This document shows, piece after piece, positions 1-9,060 of a stretch of 64,000 nucleotides of DNA; within the stretch, counting starts at the first letter, position 1; the number at the start of each line of letters is the position of its first letter. A model generated the notes under the pieces. It ran no database searches. It saw only the letters and a program-made list of their open reading frames with translations, and had not been told where the DNA came from. Origin of the DNA: Janthinobacterium agaricidamnosum. GTDB lineage: Bacteria; Pseudomonadota; Gammaproteobacteria; Burkholderiales; Burkholderiaceae_D. The position numbers and the translations under genes are program-made. The DNA lies in assembly GCF_003667705.1 (NCBI RefSeq), contig NZ_CP033019.1, positions 4,340,001 through 4,404,000 on the forward strand, given 5' to 3'.

Positions 1-328
1 AGCCGGCTACCCAAATCTTGATCGAAGGATAGGTGTGCAGGATGGGCACGACTTTTTCGCGCAAGGCGCGGAAATACGCGGGATCGCGGAACATCTCGCT
101 CACCTGCACCGTAAAAAATTGCAGCATCTGCGCGAACATGGCCGGCTCGTGCAAGATGCGGTCCTGCAATTGCGACAGGCTGGCGCAGCCGAAGCGCTCC
201 ATGGCCTGACGCATGCGCCGGCGCAGGGAGGCCACGGAATAATCGCGGAAATCGTGCTGATAGCGCAGCAATATTCCCTCAAGCAATAATTTCAGTTCTA
301 TATCGAAAATATCGTCATCTAACAACAT
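1..328 (-). CDS. CheR-type chemotaxis methyltransferase (partial, 3' end outside window)
   Basis: The minus-strand frame is open from an ATG at 328 to the window edge, giving about 109 residues. It begins MLLDDDIFDIELKLLLEG and runs into a segment with RYQHDFRDYS, RRRM, FFTVQVSEMFRDP and IKIWVAG. This matches the helical N-terminal domain of CheR, followed by the start of the SAM-binding methyltransferase domain, where WVAGCS is usual. CheR methylates glutamates of chemoreceptors using S-adenosylmethionine. A purine-rich GAGG ribosome site lies just upstream of the ATG. The SAM domain and any fused C-terminal domains cannot be seen, so classical CheR and a CheR-like regulator (for example fused to TPR or CheB) cannot be told apart. 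Confidence 0.8.
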   Translation of the reverse strand, partial: MLLDDDIFDIELKLLLEGILLRYQHDFRDYSVASLRRRMRQAMERFGCASLSQLQDRILHEPAMFAQMLQFFTVQVSEMFRDPAYFRALREKVVPILHTYPSIKIWVAG

Positions 329-467
329 CCACCTCATCGGATACCTGACCGTTGAACACGGGGCAACACGCACCGTGCAGTCACTGCCAAATGCTAGCAG
401 ATCGTCGCCGATTATCCCGCAGGAAAAGCGTCAGTTAGGTACGCTGGCGTACGCTAGAGCCACTTTT

Positions 468-1454
468 TCACGCATCCACGCCCTTCATGCCTTCCTCCGT
501 ATAGCGCGCGCCCGCCGCCATGCCCAGGGGAAAGGCCGCGTTCATCGCCGCCAGCTCCGCCCCGTCCAGCCGCACGGCCAGCGCGCCGAGGTTGTCGTGC
601 AGGTAGGCGATGCGCTTGGTGCCGGGGATGGGAATGATGTCGTCGCCTTGCGCCAGCAGCCAGGCCAGCGCCAGCTGGGCCGGCGTGCAGCCTTTGGCGC
701 GCGCGATGTCCCTGACCTGCGCGACGATGGCCTGGTTATGCGCCAGGTTGTCGGCGGCAAAACGGGGATTGAAGTGGCGGAAATCTCCCGCGTCGAGACT
801 GGCCGCATCGGCGATGGCGCCCGTCAGGAAACCGCGCCCCAGCGGGCTGTAGGCAAAGAAACTGGCGCCCACGTCGCGGCAGGCGGCCAGTACGCCCTGC
901 TCCGGCTCGCGTGTCCACAGCGAGTATTCGCTCTGCACGGCAGCCACGGGGCAGAGCGCCGCCGCGCGCCGCAAAGTGGCGGCGCTCACTTCGCACAGGC
1001 CCACGGCGCGAATTTTTCCTTCTTGCCGCAATTGCGCCAGCGCTCCCATCGACTCTGCCAAAGGGGTATCGAGGTTCAGGCGGTGCAGGTAAAACAGGTC
1101 GATGCTCTCCACGCCCAGGCGCGCCAGCGACGCTTCGCACGCCTGGCGGATGTAGGCGGGGGAATTGTCGACGCGGCGCGCATAACTGCCCGGCTCGCGC
1201 GCCAGGCCGCACTTGGTGGCGACCAGCGCCTGGCCTGGGTGGCGCGCCAGGAAACGTCCCAGCAATTGCTCGTTGTGGCCAAAACCGTAGGCGTCTGCCG
1301 TGTCAAACAGGGTCACGCCCGCCGCCAGGGCCGCTTCCAGGGTGGCCATCGATTGCGCCTCGTCCGTGGCGCCATAAAATTCCGACATGCCCATGCAGCC
1401 CAGGCCCAGTGCCGAACTGTTCAAGCCGCTATTACCGATGCGTCGTTGTTGCAT
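468..1454 (-). CDS. Aldo/keto reductase
   Basis: A 328-residue NAD(P)H-dependent oxidoreductase of the aldo/keto reductase superfamily, predicted to be a cytosolic TIM barrel that reduces aldehydes or ketones. The catalytic tetrad is visible: Asp51 in FDTADAYG, Tyr56, Lys81 in ATKCG and His124 in YLHR. The C-terminal cofactor-binding stretch PIPGTKRIAYLHDN is also present. Length and motifs fit the AKR13/YakC-type group. It is transcribed divergently from a LysR regulator with about 90 bp between starts, so that regulator probably controls it. The physiological substrate is not evident. Confidence 0.88.
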   Translation of the reverse strand: MQQRRIGNSGLNSSALGLGCMGMSEFYGATDEAQSMATLEAALAAGVTLFDTADAYGFGHNEQLLGRFLARHPGQALVATKCGLAREPGSYARRVDNSPAYIRQACEASLARLGVESIDLFYLHRLNLDTPLAESMGALAQLRQEGKIRAVGLCEVSAATLRRAAALCPVAAVQSEYSLWTREPEQGVLAACRDVGASFFAYSPLGRGFLTGAIADAASLDAGDFRHFNPRFAADNLAHNQAIVAQVRDIARAKGCTPAQLALAWLLAQGDDIIPIPGTKRIAYLHDNLGALAVRLDGAELAAMNAAFPLGMAAGARYTEEGMKGVDA

Positions 1455-1530
1455 GCTGCTCTCCTCATGTGTTGACCCGATGCAGCCAGTCTAGGCCGTG
1501 CCGGCTGGCGGGGGAATGCGCGATTTCGTG

Positions 1531-1545
1531 ATACCTTTCTGGTAT
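1531..1545. promoter_or_regulatory. Candidate LysR-type operator overlapping the lysR start codon
   Basis: Inverted repeat ATACC-N5-GGTAT. It contains the T-N11-A pattern (T1532, A1544) typical of LysR binding boxes. The right arm includes the A of the lysR start codon (1544). This placement suggests autoregulation and control of the divergent reductase. The match is short, so it is a candidate only. Confidence 0.45.
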
Positions 1546-2434
1546 GAGAGCCCTCGACACCCACGCCCTGACCCTGTTTTGCGCCGTCGCCCGTTGCCTG
1601 AACTTTCGCCAGGCGGCCGAACAATTGCACATGACCCAGCCGCCCTTGTCGCGCGCCATCAAGACACTGGAAGAAAAACTGGGCGCGCGCCTGTTCGAGC
1701 GCGACACGCAGGGCGTGGCCTTGACGCAGGCGGGCCGCACCCTGCTGCCGCAGGCACTGCACATCCTCGACTTGCTGGAGACGGCGCAAACGTCGCTGCA
1801 GCGTGATGCCGCCCCCGCACGCCTGCGCCTGGGTCTGACCAGCTCCGTGGCGGCCGGCCTGTTCCGCCCGCTGCTGGCGGCGCTGGAGGCGCAACTGGGC
1901 AATGTCCGGCTGGAACTGACGGCGGCACCGTCGCCGCGCCTGGTGGCTGGCGTGCGCAAGGGCCAGCTCGACGCGACCCTGCTCGCGCTGCCCAGCGCCA
2001 CGTTCGAACTGACCGTGCAGCCGCTGGCGCGCCAGCCCATGATGCTGGCCCTGCCCGCCGGGCACCGGCTGGCGAAGAAGCGCAAGCTCAGTCTGACCGA
2101 CATCGCGGCAGAATCGATTTACTGGTTCGAACGGGCGCGCCAGCCCGCCTTCTTCGACCATTGCCAGCAAGTGTTTCGCCGCCATGGCTTCGCGCCCGCC
2201 TTCCTGCGCGAGGCGCCCGACCACCACGTGCTGCTCGGCGACGTGGCGGCCGGCAAGGGCATGGCGCTGCTGGCCGACTCGTTCCGCGCGTTGCGCCTCG
2301 CTGGCGTGGCCTACCGGCCATTGGTGGAGGGCGAGGAATTGGCGGCCGGCATCGGCCTGGCCTGGCGGAAAGAGCACGGCCATGCGGCACTGCCCCTGCT
2401 GCGCCGGCTGGCGCAACAACACCTGCAAAAGTGA
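1544..2434 (+). CDS. LysR family transcriptional regulator
   Basis: A 296-residue LysR-type regulator. The N-terminal winged helix-turn-helix spans about residues 1-62 (ALTLFCAVARCLNFRQAAE, TQPPLSRAIKTLEEKLGARLFER). The rest is the periplasmic-binding-protein-like co-inducer domain (RLRLGLTSS at about 90 onward). It is divergent from the aldo/keto reductase and probably regulates that gene. A T-N11-A palindrome covers the start codon. No clear Shine-Dalgarno sequence precedes the ATG. Confidence 0.9.
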   Translation: MRALDTHALTLFCAVARCLNFRQAAEQLHMTQPPLSRAIKTLEEKLGARLFERDTQGVALTQAGRTLLPQALHILDLLETAQTSLQRDAAPARLRLGLTSSVAAGLFRPLLAALEAQLGNVRLELTAAPSPRLVAGVRKGQLDATLLALPSATFELTVQPLARQPMMLALPAGHRLAKKRKLSLTDIAAESIYWFERARQPAFFDHCQQVFRRHGFAPAFLREAPDHHVLLGDVAAGKGMALLADSFRALRLAGVAYRPLVEGEELAAGIGLAWRKEHGHAALPLLRRLAQQHLQK

Positions 2435-2501
2435 GGGTCACACGCGGATGCGCCAGACGCGCTACCATAGCGCCTTCCCCATTTTGCGCCCCACCACGAC
2501 C

Positions 2502-3011
2502 ATGACGTTTACCCTCAACGACGCCGCCTACGCCACCGATACCCCCGCCGCCAAGCAAGCCATGTATGCGGACCTGCGTTCGCAGCTGCAAGGCTTGCTG
2601 TCGGGCGAAACCGACTTCATCGCCAATACGGCCAACTTCAGTTCGCTGGTCTTCCACACGATGCCGGGCCTGAACTGGGCCGGCTTTTATTTCCTCAAGG
2701 GCGAGGAACTGGTGCTGGGACCGTTCCAGGGCAAGCCGGCCTGCATCCGCATCAAGAAGGGCCGCGGCGTATGCGGCACCACCGTGGTCGAAGGCAAGTC
2801 CATCGTCGTGCAGGACGTGCACGCCTTTCCCGGCCACATCGCCTGCGACGTCAATTCCCGTTCGGAACTGGTCGTGCCCGTGTTTGCACACGGCCAGATC
2901 GTCGGCGTGTTCGACCTCGACAGCCCTTTGACCGGCCGCTTCGATGACGTCGACGCGCAAGGCGTCGAATCGCTGGTGCGCGTGCTGGAAGCGGCTATCG
3001 TCGCTGAATAA
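2502..3011 (+). CDS. msrC: Free methionine-(R)-sulfoxide reductase (GAF domain)
   Basis: A 169-residue single-GAF-domain enzyme that reduces free methionine-R-sulfoxide, an oxidative-damage repair function in the cytosol. The three redox cysteines are at 81, 91 and 115 (KPAC, RGVC, HIAC). Their spacing of 10 and 24 residues is that of E. coli fRMsr (Cys84, 94, 118). The ATG at 2502 is chosen because the fold starts there; the frame is open much further upstream but that part lies inside lysR. It lies 67 bp downstream of lysR on the same strand. Confidence 0.88.
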   Translation: MTFTLNDAAYATDTPAAKQAMYADLRSQLQGLLSGETDFIANTANFSSLVFHTMPGLNWAGFYFLKGEELVLGPFQGKPACIRIKKGRGVCGTTVVEGKSIVVQDVHAFPGHIACDVNSRSELVVPVFAHGQIVGVFDLDSPLTGRFDDVDAQGVESLVRVLEAAIVAE

Positions 3012-3599
3012 TCAGTTGCCGGACTTGACGGCGATGAATTCGCCCTTGCCGACAGTCGCCAGGCACGTCGTATAGCGGCTGTCGGCGCGGATGGCTTCGA
3101 TGAAGCCGGCCATGTCCGCGTAGTGCGAACTGGCGTTGTCGACCACCAGCACGCCGCCCGCCGCCAGCACCCGGTCCAGCTGCGGCCACCATTGTGCGTA
3201 TTGCTGGCGCGCGGAATCGAGGAAGATGAAATCGTAGGCGCCGTCCGCCGCATCGCGCAGCACGTCGCCCGCGTCCGCCAGCAGCTGACCGATCACGCCT
3301 TGCAGTTGCGCGCGCACAAAGTTGTCGTGCGCCATGTCGAACTTGTCCTGCGCCTTTTCCACCGTCACCACGCTGCCGCCCAGCGCCTGCGCCGCGCGCG
3401 CCAGCCACAGGGTCGAGTAACCGTTCGAGGTGCCGATTTCCAGCAGCCGGCGCGCGCCGCGCGCGTGCACGAGCACGGCCAGCAATTCGCCCGTATCGCG
3501 CGTGATATTGAGCATGCGGCTGGCACGTTCCGTGTGCGCCGCATCGTTGCTGCTGCCGAAGGCTTCGAGTTCGCTCAACAGGGTATCAATGTCCGGCAT
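3012..3599 (-). CDS. Class I SAM-dependent O-methyltransferase
   Basis: A 195-residue methyltransferase of the catechol-O-methyltransferase-like family (Methyltransf_3/24 type). SAM motif I is RLLEIGTSNGYSTLWLA; later motifs include VVTVEKAQDKF, YDFIFLDSAR and GGVLVVDNAS. The start at 3599 (MPDIDTLL) is preferred over 3632 because an AAGGAG ribosome site sits just upstream of it. It is convergent with and directly abuts the sulfoxide reductase gene (stops at 3011/3012). The methyl acceptor is unknown. Confidence 0.8.
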   Translation of the reverse strand: MPDIDTLLSELEAFGSSNDAAHTERASRMLNITRDTGELLAVLVHARGARRLLEIGTSNGYSTLWLARAAQALGGSVVTVEKAQDKFDMAHDNFVRAQLQGVIGQLLADAGDVLRDAADGAYDFIFLDSARQQYAQWWPQLDRVLAAGGVLVVDNASSHYADMAGFIEAIRADSRYTTCLATVGKGEFIAVKSGN

Positions 3600-3637
3600 G
3601 ATGGCTCCTTGTGAAAAACACCAGCATAGCAAAAAAA

Positions 3638-4528
3638 CTAGGCGCTGGCGCGGCGCAGGGGGCGCTTCAGGGTTTGCACCATCACCACGCCTAGCAGGGT
3701 CACGCCGCCGCCGATCACATCGTAGCTGTGCAAGGTTTCACCGAGGAACAGCATGGCGATAATCACCGTGAACACGGGCAGCAGATTCATCAAGGTGGTG
3801 GCGCGGCTGGGTCCCAGCTTGGCCAGGCCATGCATCCACAAAAACGGCGCGACAATCGATGCGGGGATGCCGGCAAACAGCACCAGCGGCAAGCCGGCGC
3901 CGGTGACGGGCGGCGCCGACTGGCTCAAGTAATACACGAACAGCACGGGCACGGCGCACCAGACCTGGATCAGCAAGGAGTGCCAGTTTTTCAGAGGAAT
4001 CTTCCAGCGCTTGAGCAGCACGCCGTAGCCCGCATACGACAGGCAGGCCAGCAGCATCAGCGCGTCGCCCAAGGCCGCGCCATGGGCGATCAGGGCGGCC
4101 GGGTCGCCATGGCTGAGCAGGTAGCCAAGTCCCAGCAAGGACACGATGCCGCCGAACACGCCGCCCACGGTAGGCGCCTCTTTCAACACCAGTACGGACA
4201 GGCCCACGGCCAGCAGCGGCATCATCGACGCGAGGATGCCCATGTTGGTGGCCGTCGTCGTCTGTGCGGCGATGTAGGCGAGGCACTGGTACATGACCAT
4301 GCCCAGCATGCCCAGCACAAACAGTTTGCCCAGATACGGTGTCACCACGGCCCGCTGCTTCCACACGGCGCGTCCAAACACGAGCGCCAGCAGCACCCCG
4401 GCCAGCAGCCAGCGGAAGAACGAGATGGCGGCCGGATCGATCACGCCCACGGCCAGCTTGCTGACGATGGTATTGATGGCCCAGATCAGCACGGCGATCA
4501 CGGGAAACAGATAATGCTTGGCTTGCAT
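3638..4528 (-). CDS. EamA/DMT family membrane transporter
   Basis: About 296 residues with ten hydrophobic segments and two EamA repeats (the first opening FPVIAVLIWAINTIVSKLA, the second around LGDALMLLACLSYAGYGVLL). This is the 10-TMS drug/metabolite exporter architecture. The start at 4528 (MQAKHYLF) has a GGAG upstream; a longer start at 4579 would overlap the divergent promoter. It is divergent from an AraC regulator, which probably controls it. The substrate cannot be read from sequence. Confidence 0.85.
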   Translation of the reverse strand: MQAKHYLFPVIAVLIWAINTIVSKLAVGVIDPAAISFFRWLLAGVLLALVFGRAVWKQRAVVTPYLGKLFVLGMLGMVMYQCLAYIAAQTTTATNMGILASMMPLLAVGLSVLVLKEAPTVGGVFGGIVSLLGLGYLLSHGDPAALIAHGAALGDALMLLACLSYAGYGVLLKRWKIPLKNWHSLLIQVWCAVPVLFVYYLSQSAPPVTGAGLPLVLFAGIPASIVAPFLWMHGLAKLGPSRATTLMNLLPVFTVIIAMLFLGETLHSYDVIGGGVTLLGVVMVQTLKRPLRRASA

Positions 4529-4559
4529 GCGGCGGACTCCAGATTTCAATACCGCCATT

Positions 4560-4588
4560 TTCGCATGGTCTGATTCCATGGATATAAT
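4560..4588 (+). promoter_or_regulatory. Candidate sigma-70 promoter for the AraC-type regulator
   Basis: TTCGCA, 17-nt spacer, TATAAT (4583-4588), ending about 40 bp before the araC-type start. The -10 is a perfect consensus. The element lies in the divergent region between exporter and regulator. Confidence 0.5.
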
Positions 4589-4629
4589 GCATATCGGACA
4601 ATCGATGCGAAGAACAGGACAAAGACACC

Positions 4630-5409
4630 ATGGCCAGCAACCAGCATTTCCCCGCCGTTTCCGACGCCCTGCCCTATCCCGTGTACTTTCGCCTCGACGA
4701 TTACCGTGCGCACCAGCAATTCGATTACCAGAGCCATCCGTGGGGCCAGCTCACCTATTGTTCCACGGGCGTGATGGAAATCATGGTGGCGGGCCAGCGC
4801 TATCTGTCGCCGCCCCAGTACGCCGTGTGGATACCGCCCGAGACCCTGCACGACGGCTATATCCGCCAGGACGTCGTGTTTCACTCCGCCTACATCGATG
4901 CCAGCCTGTGCGCGCAGCTGCCGGCCCAGCCGTGCGCGCTGGTATTGAGTCCCCTGCTCAAAGCCATCCTCGGCGACTTCGCCGACAGAAACGTCACCAC
5001 GCCCGCCACCGCAGCCGACCAGCGCCTGGCGCAGGTGCTGGTCGACCAGCTGCAGCTGGCGCCGTGCAGCCGCAACTACCTGCCCGGCAGTGACGAGCCC
5101 GTCATTGCGGCGCTCTTGGCCGCCCTGCAGGCGGAGCCGGGAAGTAACCGCTCACTGGCCGAGTGGGCCGCGCAATTGCACGTCACGGAGCGCACCCTGG
5201 CGCGCCGCTGCCAGCGCGAGCTGGGCATGCCGTTCGGCGAATGGCGCCAGCGCCAGCGCTTCCTGGCGGCCCTGCCCCTGCTGGAACAGGGAGAAACCGT
5301 GCAGGCGATCGCGCTGGAACTGGGCTACAGCACGGCCTCCGCCTTCATCGCCATGTTTCGCCGCCAGAGCGGCGGCACGCCGGACCAGTTCCGCCGCGGC
5401 CTGCGCTGA
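4630..5409 (+). CDS. AraC family transcriptional regulator
   Basis: A 259-residue regulator with an N-terminal cupin-like sensor domain (about 15-120, with HPWGQL, YLSPPQYAVWIPPETLHD) and a C-terminal double helix-turn-helix. The HTH begins near SLAEWAAQLHVTERTLARR and the second helix pair is ALELGYSTASAFIAMFRRQ followed by GTPDQFRR. It is divergent from the EamA exporter, an arrangement typical of a local regulator of an efflux pump. The likely ligand is whatever the exporter carries. Confidence 0.9.
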   Translation: MASNQHFPAVSDALPYPVYFRLDDYRAHQQFDYQSHPWGQLTYCSTGVMEIMVAGQRYLSPPQYAVWIPPETLHDGYIRQDVVFHSAYIDASLCAQLPAQPCALVLSPLLKAILGDFADRNVTTPATAADQRLAQVLVDQLQLAPCSRNYLPGSDEPVIAALLAALQAEPGSNRSLAEWAAQLHVTERTLARRCQRELGMPFGEWRQRQRFLAALPLLEQGETVQAIALELGYSTASAFIAMFRRQSGGTPDQFRRGLR

Positions 5410-5490
5410 AAAAGCGGCTCCGCTTTGTCATGCTTTGTCATATTGGGATGCTAAAATTCAAACATCTTTCCAGAGAGCAAAAGGACGCGC

Positions 5491-7953
5491 ATGAACCCCA
5501 GCACCGACACGGCCACCGATACCCAAGGCAGCGAACACATGCCCCAGGCATCAGAAACGACCGTGACGGCGCCAGCGCCCGTCAAGCTCGGCAAGGAAGA
5601 CATCCCCACCGTATTGGGCAAGCTGCGCACCCTGGTGCAGAACAAGACGCGTTTCGAGCCGCACGACATCACGCCGCTGGGCGAGGAAGACGTGCTGCAG
5701 GATTTTTCCCTGCAAGCCAATTACGCGCTCGAAGCGCGCTTCGAACAGCGTGTGATCAATGGCTATTTCACGCCCTCGGGCAATGACTGCCGCTGTGGCT
5801 CCCACGAGGTGGGAGCGCTCGCTCACGCGCAGGAGAAGGAACGGCTGCGCCGCGCGGCGGGCAAGCTCGACAATGCCTTGCGCCAGGCGGGCCAGGCCTA
5901 CAACGCCATCGAAGCGGGCGCCTACCTGCCGCACGCCGTCAAATACTGGCACCTCGATACGTGCGTCCCCTGTTCGGGCAAAGGCCGCATCGGCTGCCAC
6001 ACCTGCCACGGCGCGACGACGGAAACATGCTGGAACTGCCACGGCGGGCGCACCGTCAGCTGCGACGCTTACGGCTGCTACGGCAGCGGCAAGGTGTCGT
6101 GCTCGTATTGCAGCGGCAGCGGCACGGTGGCCGAGCAAGTCACCGATTACATCACGGTGCAAGTACCCACTACCACCTACAGCAACGGCAGCTCGCACAC
6201 GAGCTACCACAGCGAAACGCGCACGCAATACCGCACCGAGCATCGCAATTGCTACCATTGCAGCTACGGCAAGGTCACGTGCAACACCTGCCACGGTTCC
6301 GGCAACATCAATTGCGGCACTTGCCGCGCCAGCGGCAAGGTCACTTGCCGCACCTGCAGCGGCGTGGGCGACCTGCGCTGCAACCCGTGCGACGGCTCCG
6401 GCAAGGTGGGCACGGCGGCCTGGGTCGACGTGCATGTGACGCCCGGCTACAGCGTCAGCCTGCCCAAGCAGGCGCCCGATGACGCGCGCCGCATCCGCGA
6501 CAAGGAGAGCGTGCACTCACTGGCGGCCATTGCCAGCAGCCTGGCCCTGGCAAAAGTGAGCATTTACAATGAAGACCAGCCGCAGGAAGTCGACGCCCTG
6601 TATGCGGCCAAGCTGCGCATCGTGCGCCTGGACGCATCGTGCAACGCAGAAAAACACCACCTGGTGGCGTACGGCACGGACTTGCGCTGGCTGACCCTTG
6701 ACCACATCGTGGAAAAGCTGCTGCGCGGCGACCTCAAGGCGCTCAGCGATGCGCTGGCCGGCAGCGCCGACGACGGCCTGTTCTCGGCCCACGTGCAGGG
6801 GCTATTGACGCCGCTGCGCGACGTGGCCGCCTCGGAACTGAATGCGGACGTGATCGAGTCTGTCCTCAGCGGCGACGCGGACCACGCGCACATCGATGTC
6901 GTCTCCGCCGACTATGCGCAGAACGTGCGCACCTGCGTGCTCGGTGCCTTGCGCCAGGTCTACACGCGGCTGGCCAAGCAATTCTGGTGGAAAAGCGCGC
7001 TGGCCGCGCTGGCCGCCGCCATCGCCGCCTGGTTCTTCGCCGGGCGCGGCGCGGCCGCCATCGCCGGCTTGCTCGTCACGGGCGCCGGCTACTGGCTGTT
7101 CAACCGCAAGGTGAAAAGCGTGCTGAGCGAAGCGCTGGGCGGCGAACAGCAGGCCGAACGCGCCATGGGCATCGCCGGCAAGGGCCGCCGCAACCAGCTG
7201 GCGCAAGTGCTGATCCTCGCGCCCGCCAGCGTCGCCGTGCTGGCCGCCAGCTATGGCTTGCCCGTGCGCGTGCGCCCCGCTGCGCCGCCGCAGCAGGCGG
7301 CCATGGCGTCGGCACCCGTCGCGCCCCATGCACCGGCCGCCGTGCCGCAGGACGCAAGTGCCGCCAAGGCCGTCAAGCTGTACGAAAATGGCGACAAGGC
7401 GCAGGCGCTGGCCATGCTGGAAAGCCTGGTCGGCAAGGGCGACGCGGGCGCGTATGGTCTGTATGGCTGGATGCTGCTGATGGGCGAAGGCAAGCCCGGC
7501 CCCGTCACGGCGCCGACGGCGCAGCAGCGCGAAGCGCGCCAGCGGGCCGCCAAGCCCCTGGTCGGCAAGGGCTTGCTGAAGAACGACAGCTATGCGCTGA
7601 CGGCGAAGGGCGTGATGCTGGCCGAGGGCTGGCAGGAACCACGCAACATGGCGCGCGCCCTCGACCTGCTGAAACAGGCGGCGAACAAGGGCAATGCGCA
7701 AGCCATGCACTTATTGGGCCTGTACCACGTGCGTGGTTACCAGATTCCCGTCAATCACAAGGAAGCGCGCAAATGGTTCACCTTGGCCGCCGACAAGGGC
7801 AGCGCAGGCGACATCTACAACCTGGGACTGATGGACTGGGAAGGCGCCGGATTGAAACGCCCGGACCGCGCCAGCGCCATGCAGCGCTGGAAGATCGCTG
7901 CCGCCATGGGCGAGGAACGCGCGATCAAGGCCGTCGCCCAGGGACAGCCTTAA
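5491..7953 (+). CDS. Membrane protein with ten DnaJ-type CxxC motifs and C-terminal Sel1 repeats
   Basis: An 820-residue protein with an unusual domain order. Residues about 158-306 hold two blocks of five cysteine motifs of the DnaJ zinc-finger kind (CVPCSGKG, CHTC, CWNC, CSYCSGSG, then CYHC, CNTCHGSG, CGTC, CRTCSGVG, CNPCDGSG). A Thr/Ser/Tyr-rich linker of about 40 residues separates the blocks. Two or three hydrophobic segments follow at about 497-540 and 572-592. A proline/alanine linker leads to Sel1-type repeats at about 620-815 (for example ALDLLKQAANKGNAQAMHLLGLYH). No J domain is present, so it is not a standard DnaJ. The zinc fingers suggest binding of unfolded protein; the Sel1 part suggests a scaffold. 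I do not know its function. Confidence 0.75.
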   Translation: MNPSTDTATDTQGSEHMPQASETTVTAPAPVKLGKEDIPTVLGKLRTLVQNKTRFEPHDITPLGEEDVLQDFSLQANYALEARFEQRVINGYFTPSGNDCRCGSHEVGALAHAQEKERLRRAAGKLDNALRQAGQAYNAIEAGAYLPHAVKYWHLDTCVPCSGKGRIGCHTCHGATTETCWNCHGGRTVSCDAYGCYGSGKVSCSYCSGSGTVAEQVTDYITVQVPTTTYSNGSSHTSYHSETRTQYRTEHRNCYHCSYGKVTCNTCHGSGNINCGTCRASGKVTCRTCSGVGDLRCNPCDGSGKVGTAAWVDVHVTPGYSVSLPKQAPDDARRIRDKESVHSLAAIASSLALAKVSIYNEDQPQEVDALYAAKLRIVRLDASCNAEKHHLVAYGTDLRWLTLDHIVEKLLRGDLKALSDALAGSADDGLFSAHVQGLLTPLRDVAASELNADVIESVLSGDADHAHIDVVSADYAQNVRTCVLGALRQVYTRLAKQFWWKSALAALAAAIAAWFFAGRGAAAIAGLLVTGAGYWLFNRKVKSVLSEALGGEQQAERAMGIAGKGRRNQLAQVLILAPASVAVLAASYGLPVRVRPAAPPQQAAMASAPVAPHAPAAVPQDASAAKAVKLYENGDKAQALAMLESLVGKGDAGAYGLYGWMLLMGEGKPGPVTAPTAQQREARQRAAKPLVGKGLLKNDSYALTAKGVMLAEGWQEPRNMARALDLLKQAANKGNAQAMHLLGLYHVRGYQIPVNHKEARKWFTLAADKGSAGDIYNLGLMDWEGAGLKRPDRASAMQRWKIAAAMGEERAIKAVAQGQP

Positions 7954-8597
7954 GCGGCTGCCGCCAGCGCCTGCAAGGCCATCGGGTTCGGCGTGGGCTC
8001 ACCGATTTTCGTCAGCAGGTTGCGGTCCGTGTGGTGGAACGGTTCATCCTTGCCGCGGATCAGCATGACCGTGTCTTCATCGTAGCCCCAGGTGCCGTCG
8101 GCGTGGATGTCGACCTTGATCCGGTATTCGACGGTGGTGAACGCGTGTTCGAGGAAGGGGTTCGAGCAGATGCCGTAGGCCGTCGAATCGCGCTTGGCCA
8201 CCAGTTCGAAACTGGTGGCGTCCGCCGTCGTCGTGCCCGACGCCATGGCGATCTGGCCGCGCGGAATGGCCAGGGTCTGGATCACGGCGCCCGTGGCCGG
8301 CTCCCACAGCCAGTAGCCCACTTGCTCATGGTAGGTTTTCACTTGATCCGGCTTGGTGATGTGGATGTAGTAGCGCAAGCCGTAGAACAGTTGCGGGCCG
8401 TTGGTGACGGGGTCGATCGGCTGCAGTTCGATGCGCTCGACGAAGGCCTGCTTGCGCGGGCCATCGGCTTTCGGCTTGACGTCCAGGCCGCGCGTGCCCG
8501 TCCAGATGCCGGCCATGCCGGTCAGGGGCCCCAGGTTGTTCAGGGTATGCACGTCGGCGGACGGCTCGGTGTAGATATCTTCGGGAAAATCGCTCAT
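7950..8597 (-). CDS. Nitrobindin-like heme-binding beta-barrel (FABP-like) protein
   Basis: A 215-residue protein resembling the nitrobindin/THAP4 beta-barrel family. Visible hallmarks are the early LTGMAGIWTGTRG motif (family pattern GxWxGxxxG), YYIHI and VGYWLWEP barrel strands, IPRGQIAMASG and a C-terminal FHHTDRN histidine region near where the heme ligand lies. Homologues bind heme and react with nitric oxide or peroxynitrite, but many bacterial members are uncharacterised. It overlaps the upstream plus-strand gene by 4 bp at the stops and follows the tetR-map group on the same strand with a 56-bp gap. Confidence 0.7.
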   Translation of the reverse strand: MSDFPEDIYTEPSADVHTLNNLGPLTGMAGIWTGTRGLDVKPKADGPRKQAFVERIELQPIDPVTNGPQLFYGLRYYIHITKPDQVKTYHEQVGYWLWEPATGAVIQTLAIPRGQIAMASGTTTADATSFELVAKRDSTAYGICSNPFLEHAFTTVEYRIKVDIHADGTWGYDEDTVMLIRGKDEPFHHTDRNLLTKIGEPTPNPMALQALAAAA

Positions 8598-8653
8598 GCG
8601 GAAGTCTTCAAAATGGGGCAACAGTGCTTGCCGCCATTGTAAGACGCAGGCCG

Positions 8654-9058
8654 CTATCTGGGAAAGAGCGCGATGTGGCGTTCGACGAACAGCAAGGCTG
8701 CAGCGGCCAGCGAAGGACGCTGCGTTTCGAACACGGCCGCATCGCGCGTTTGCAGCAGATTGGCGGCCGCCTCGGGCAGGCCCAATTCGCCGGCGACGAA
8801 CGCCGCCACCGCGTCGATATTCGCGTACAGGGCGCTGTCGAAGCCTTCCCAGTCCACATAGGCCAGCCACTCGGCCAGGGTCAGCACTTGGGCGACGGGC
8901 GGCGCCAGGGCTGCGATGCGTTCAGAACGCAGCACGCTGTCGTCGCGGATGCCTTCCTGCTGCAGCACGGCCAGCGCCACCTGCTGCAGCGCGTCTTCGG
9001 GATCGTGCCGGTATTTGTTCAGCAGGCGCTGCGTCAGGCTGGTACTGGCCGCATCCAT
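8654..9058 (-). CDS. Conserved-looking protein of unknown function downstream of map
   Basis: A 134-residue, mostly helical protein with no signal peptide, membrane segment or motif I recognise. It starts MDAASTSLTQRLLNKYRHDP and has acidic, Ala/Leu-rich helices. Its start lies 2 bp after the map stop codon, so the two are probably co-translated under the TetR regulator upstream. Codon use is like its neighbours, supporting a real gene. Confidence 0.55.
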   Translation of the reverse strand: MDAASTSLTQRLLNKYRHDPEDALQQVALAVLQQEGIRDDSVLRSERIAALAPPVAQVLTLAEWLAYVDWEGFDSALYANIDAVAAFVAGELGLPEAAANLLQTRDAAVFETQRPSLAAAALLFVERHIALFPR

Positions 9059-9060
9059 GC

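Noticed and set aside
5430..5460. Promoter before the DnaJ-type zinc-finger gene from the tandem GCTTTGTCAT repeat and TAAAAT
   Set aside because: Distances between TTGTCA and TAAAAT (11 or 21 nt) do not fit a sigma-70 promoter.
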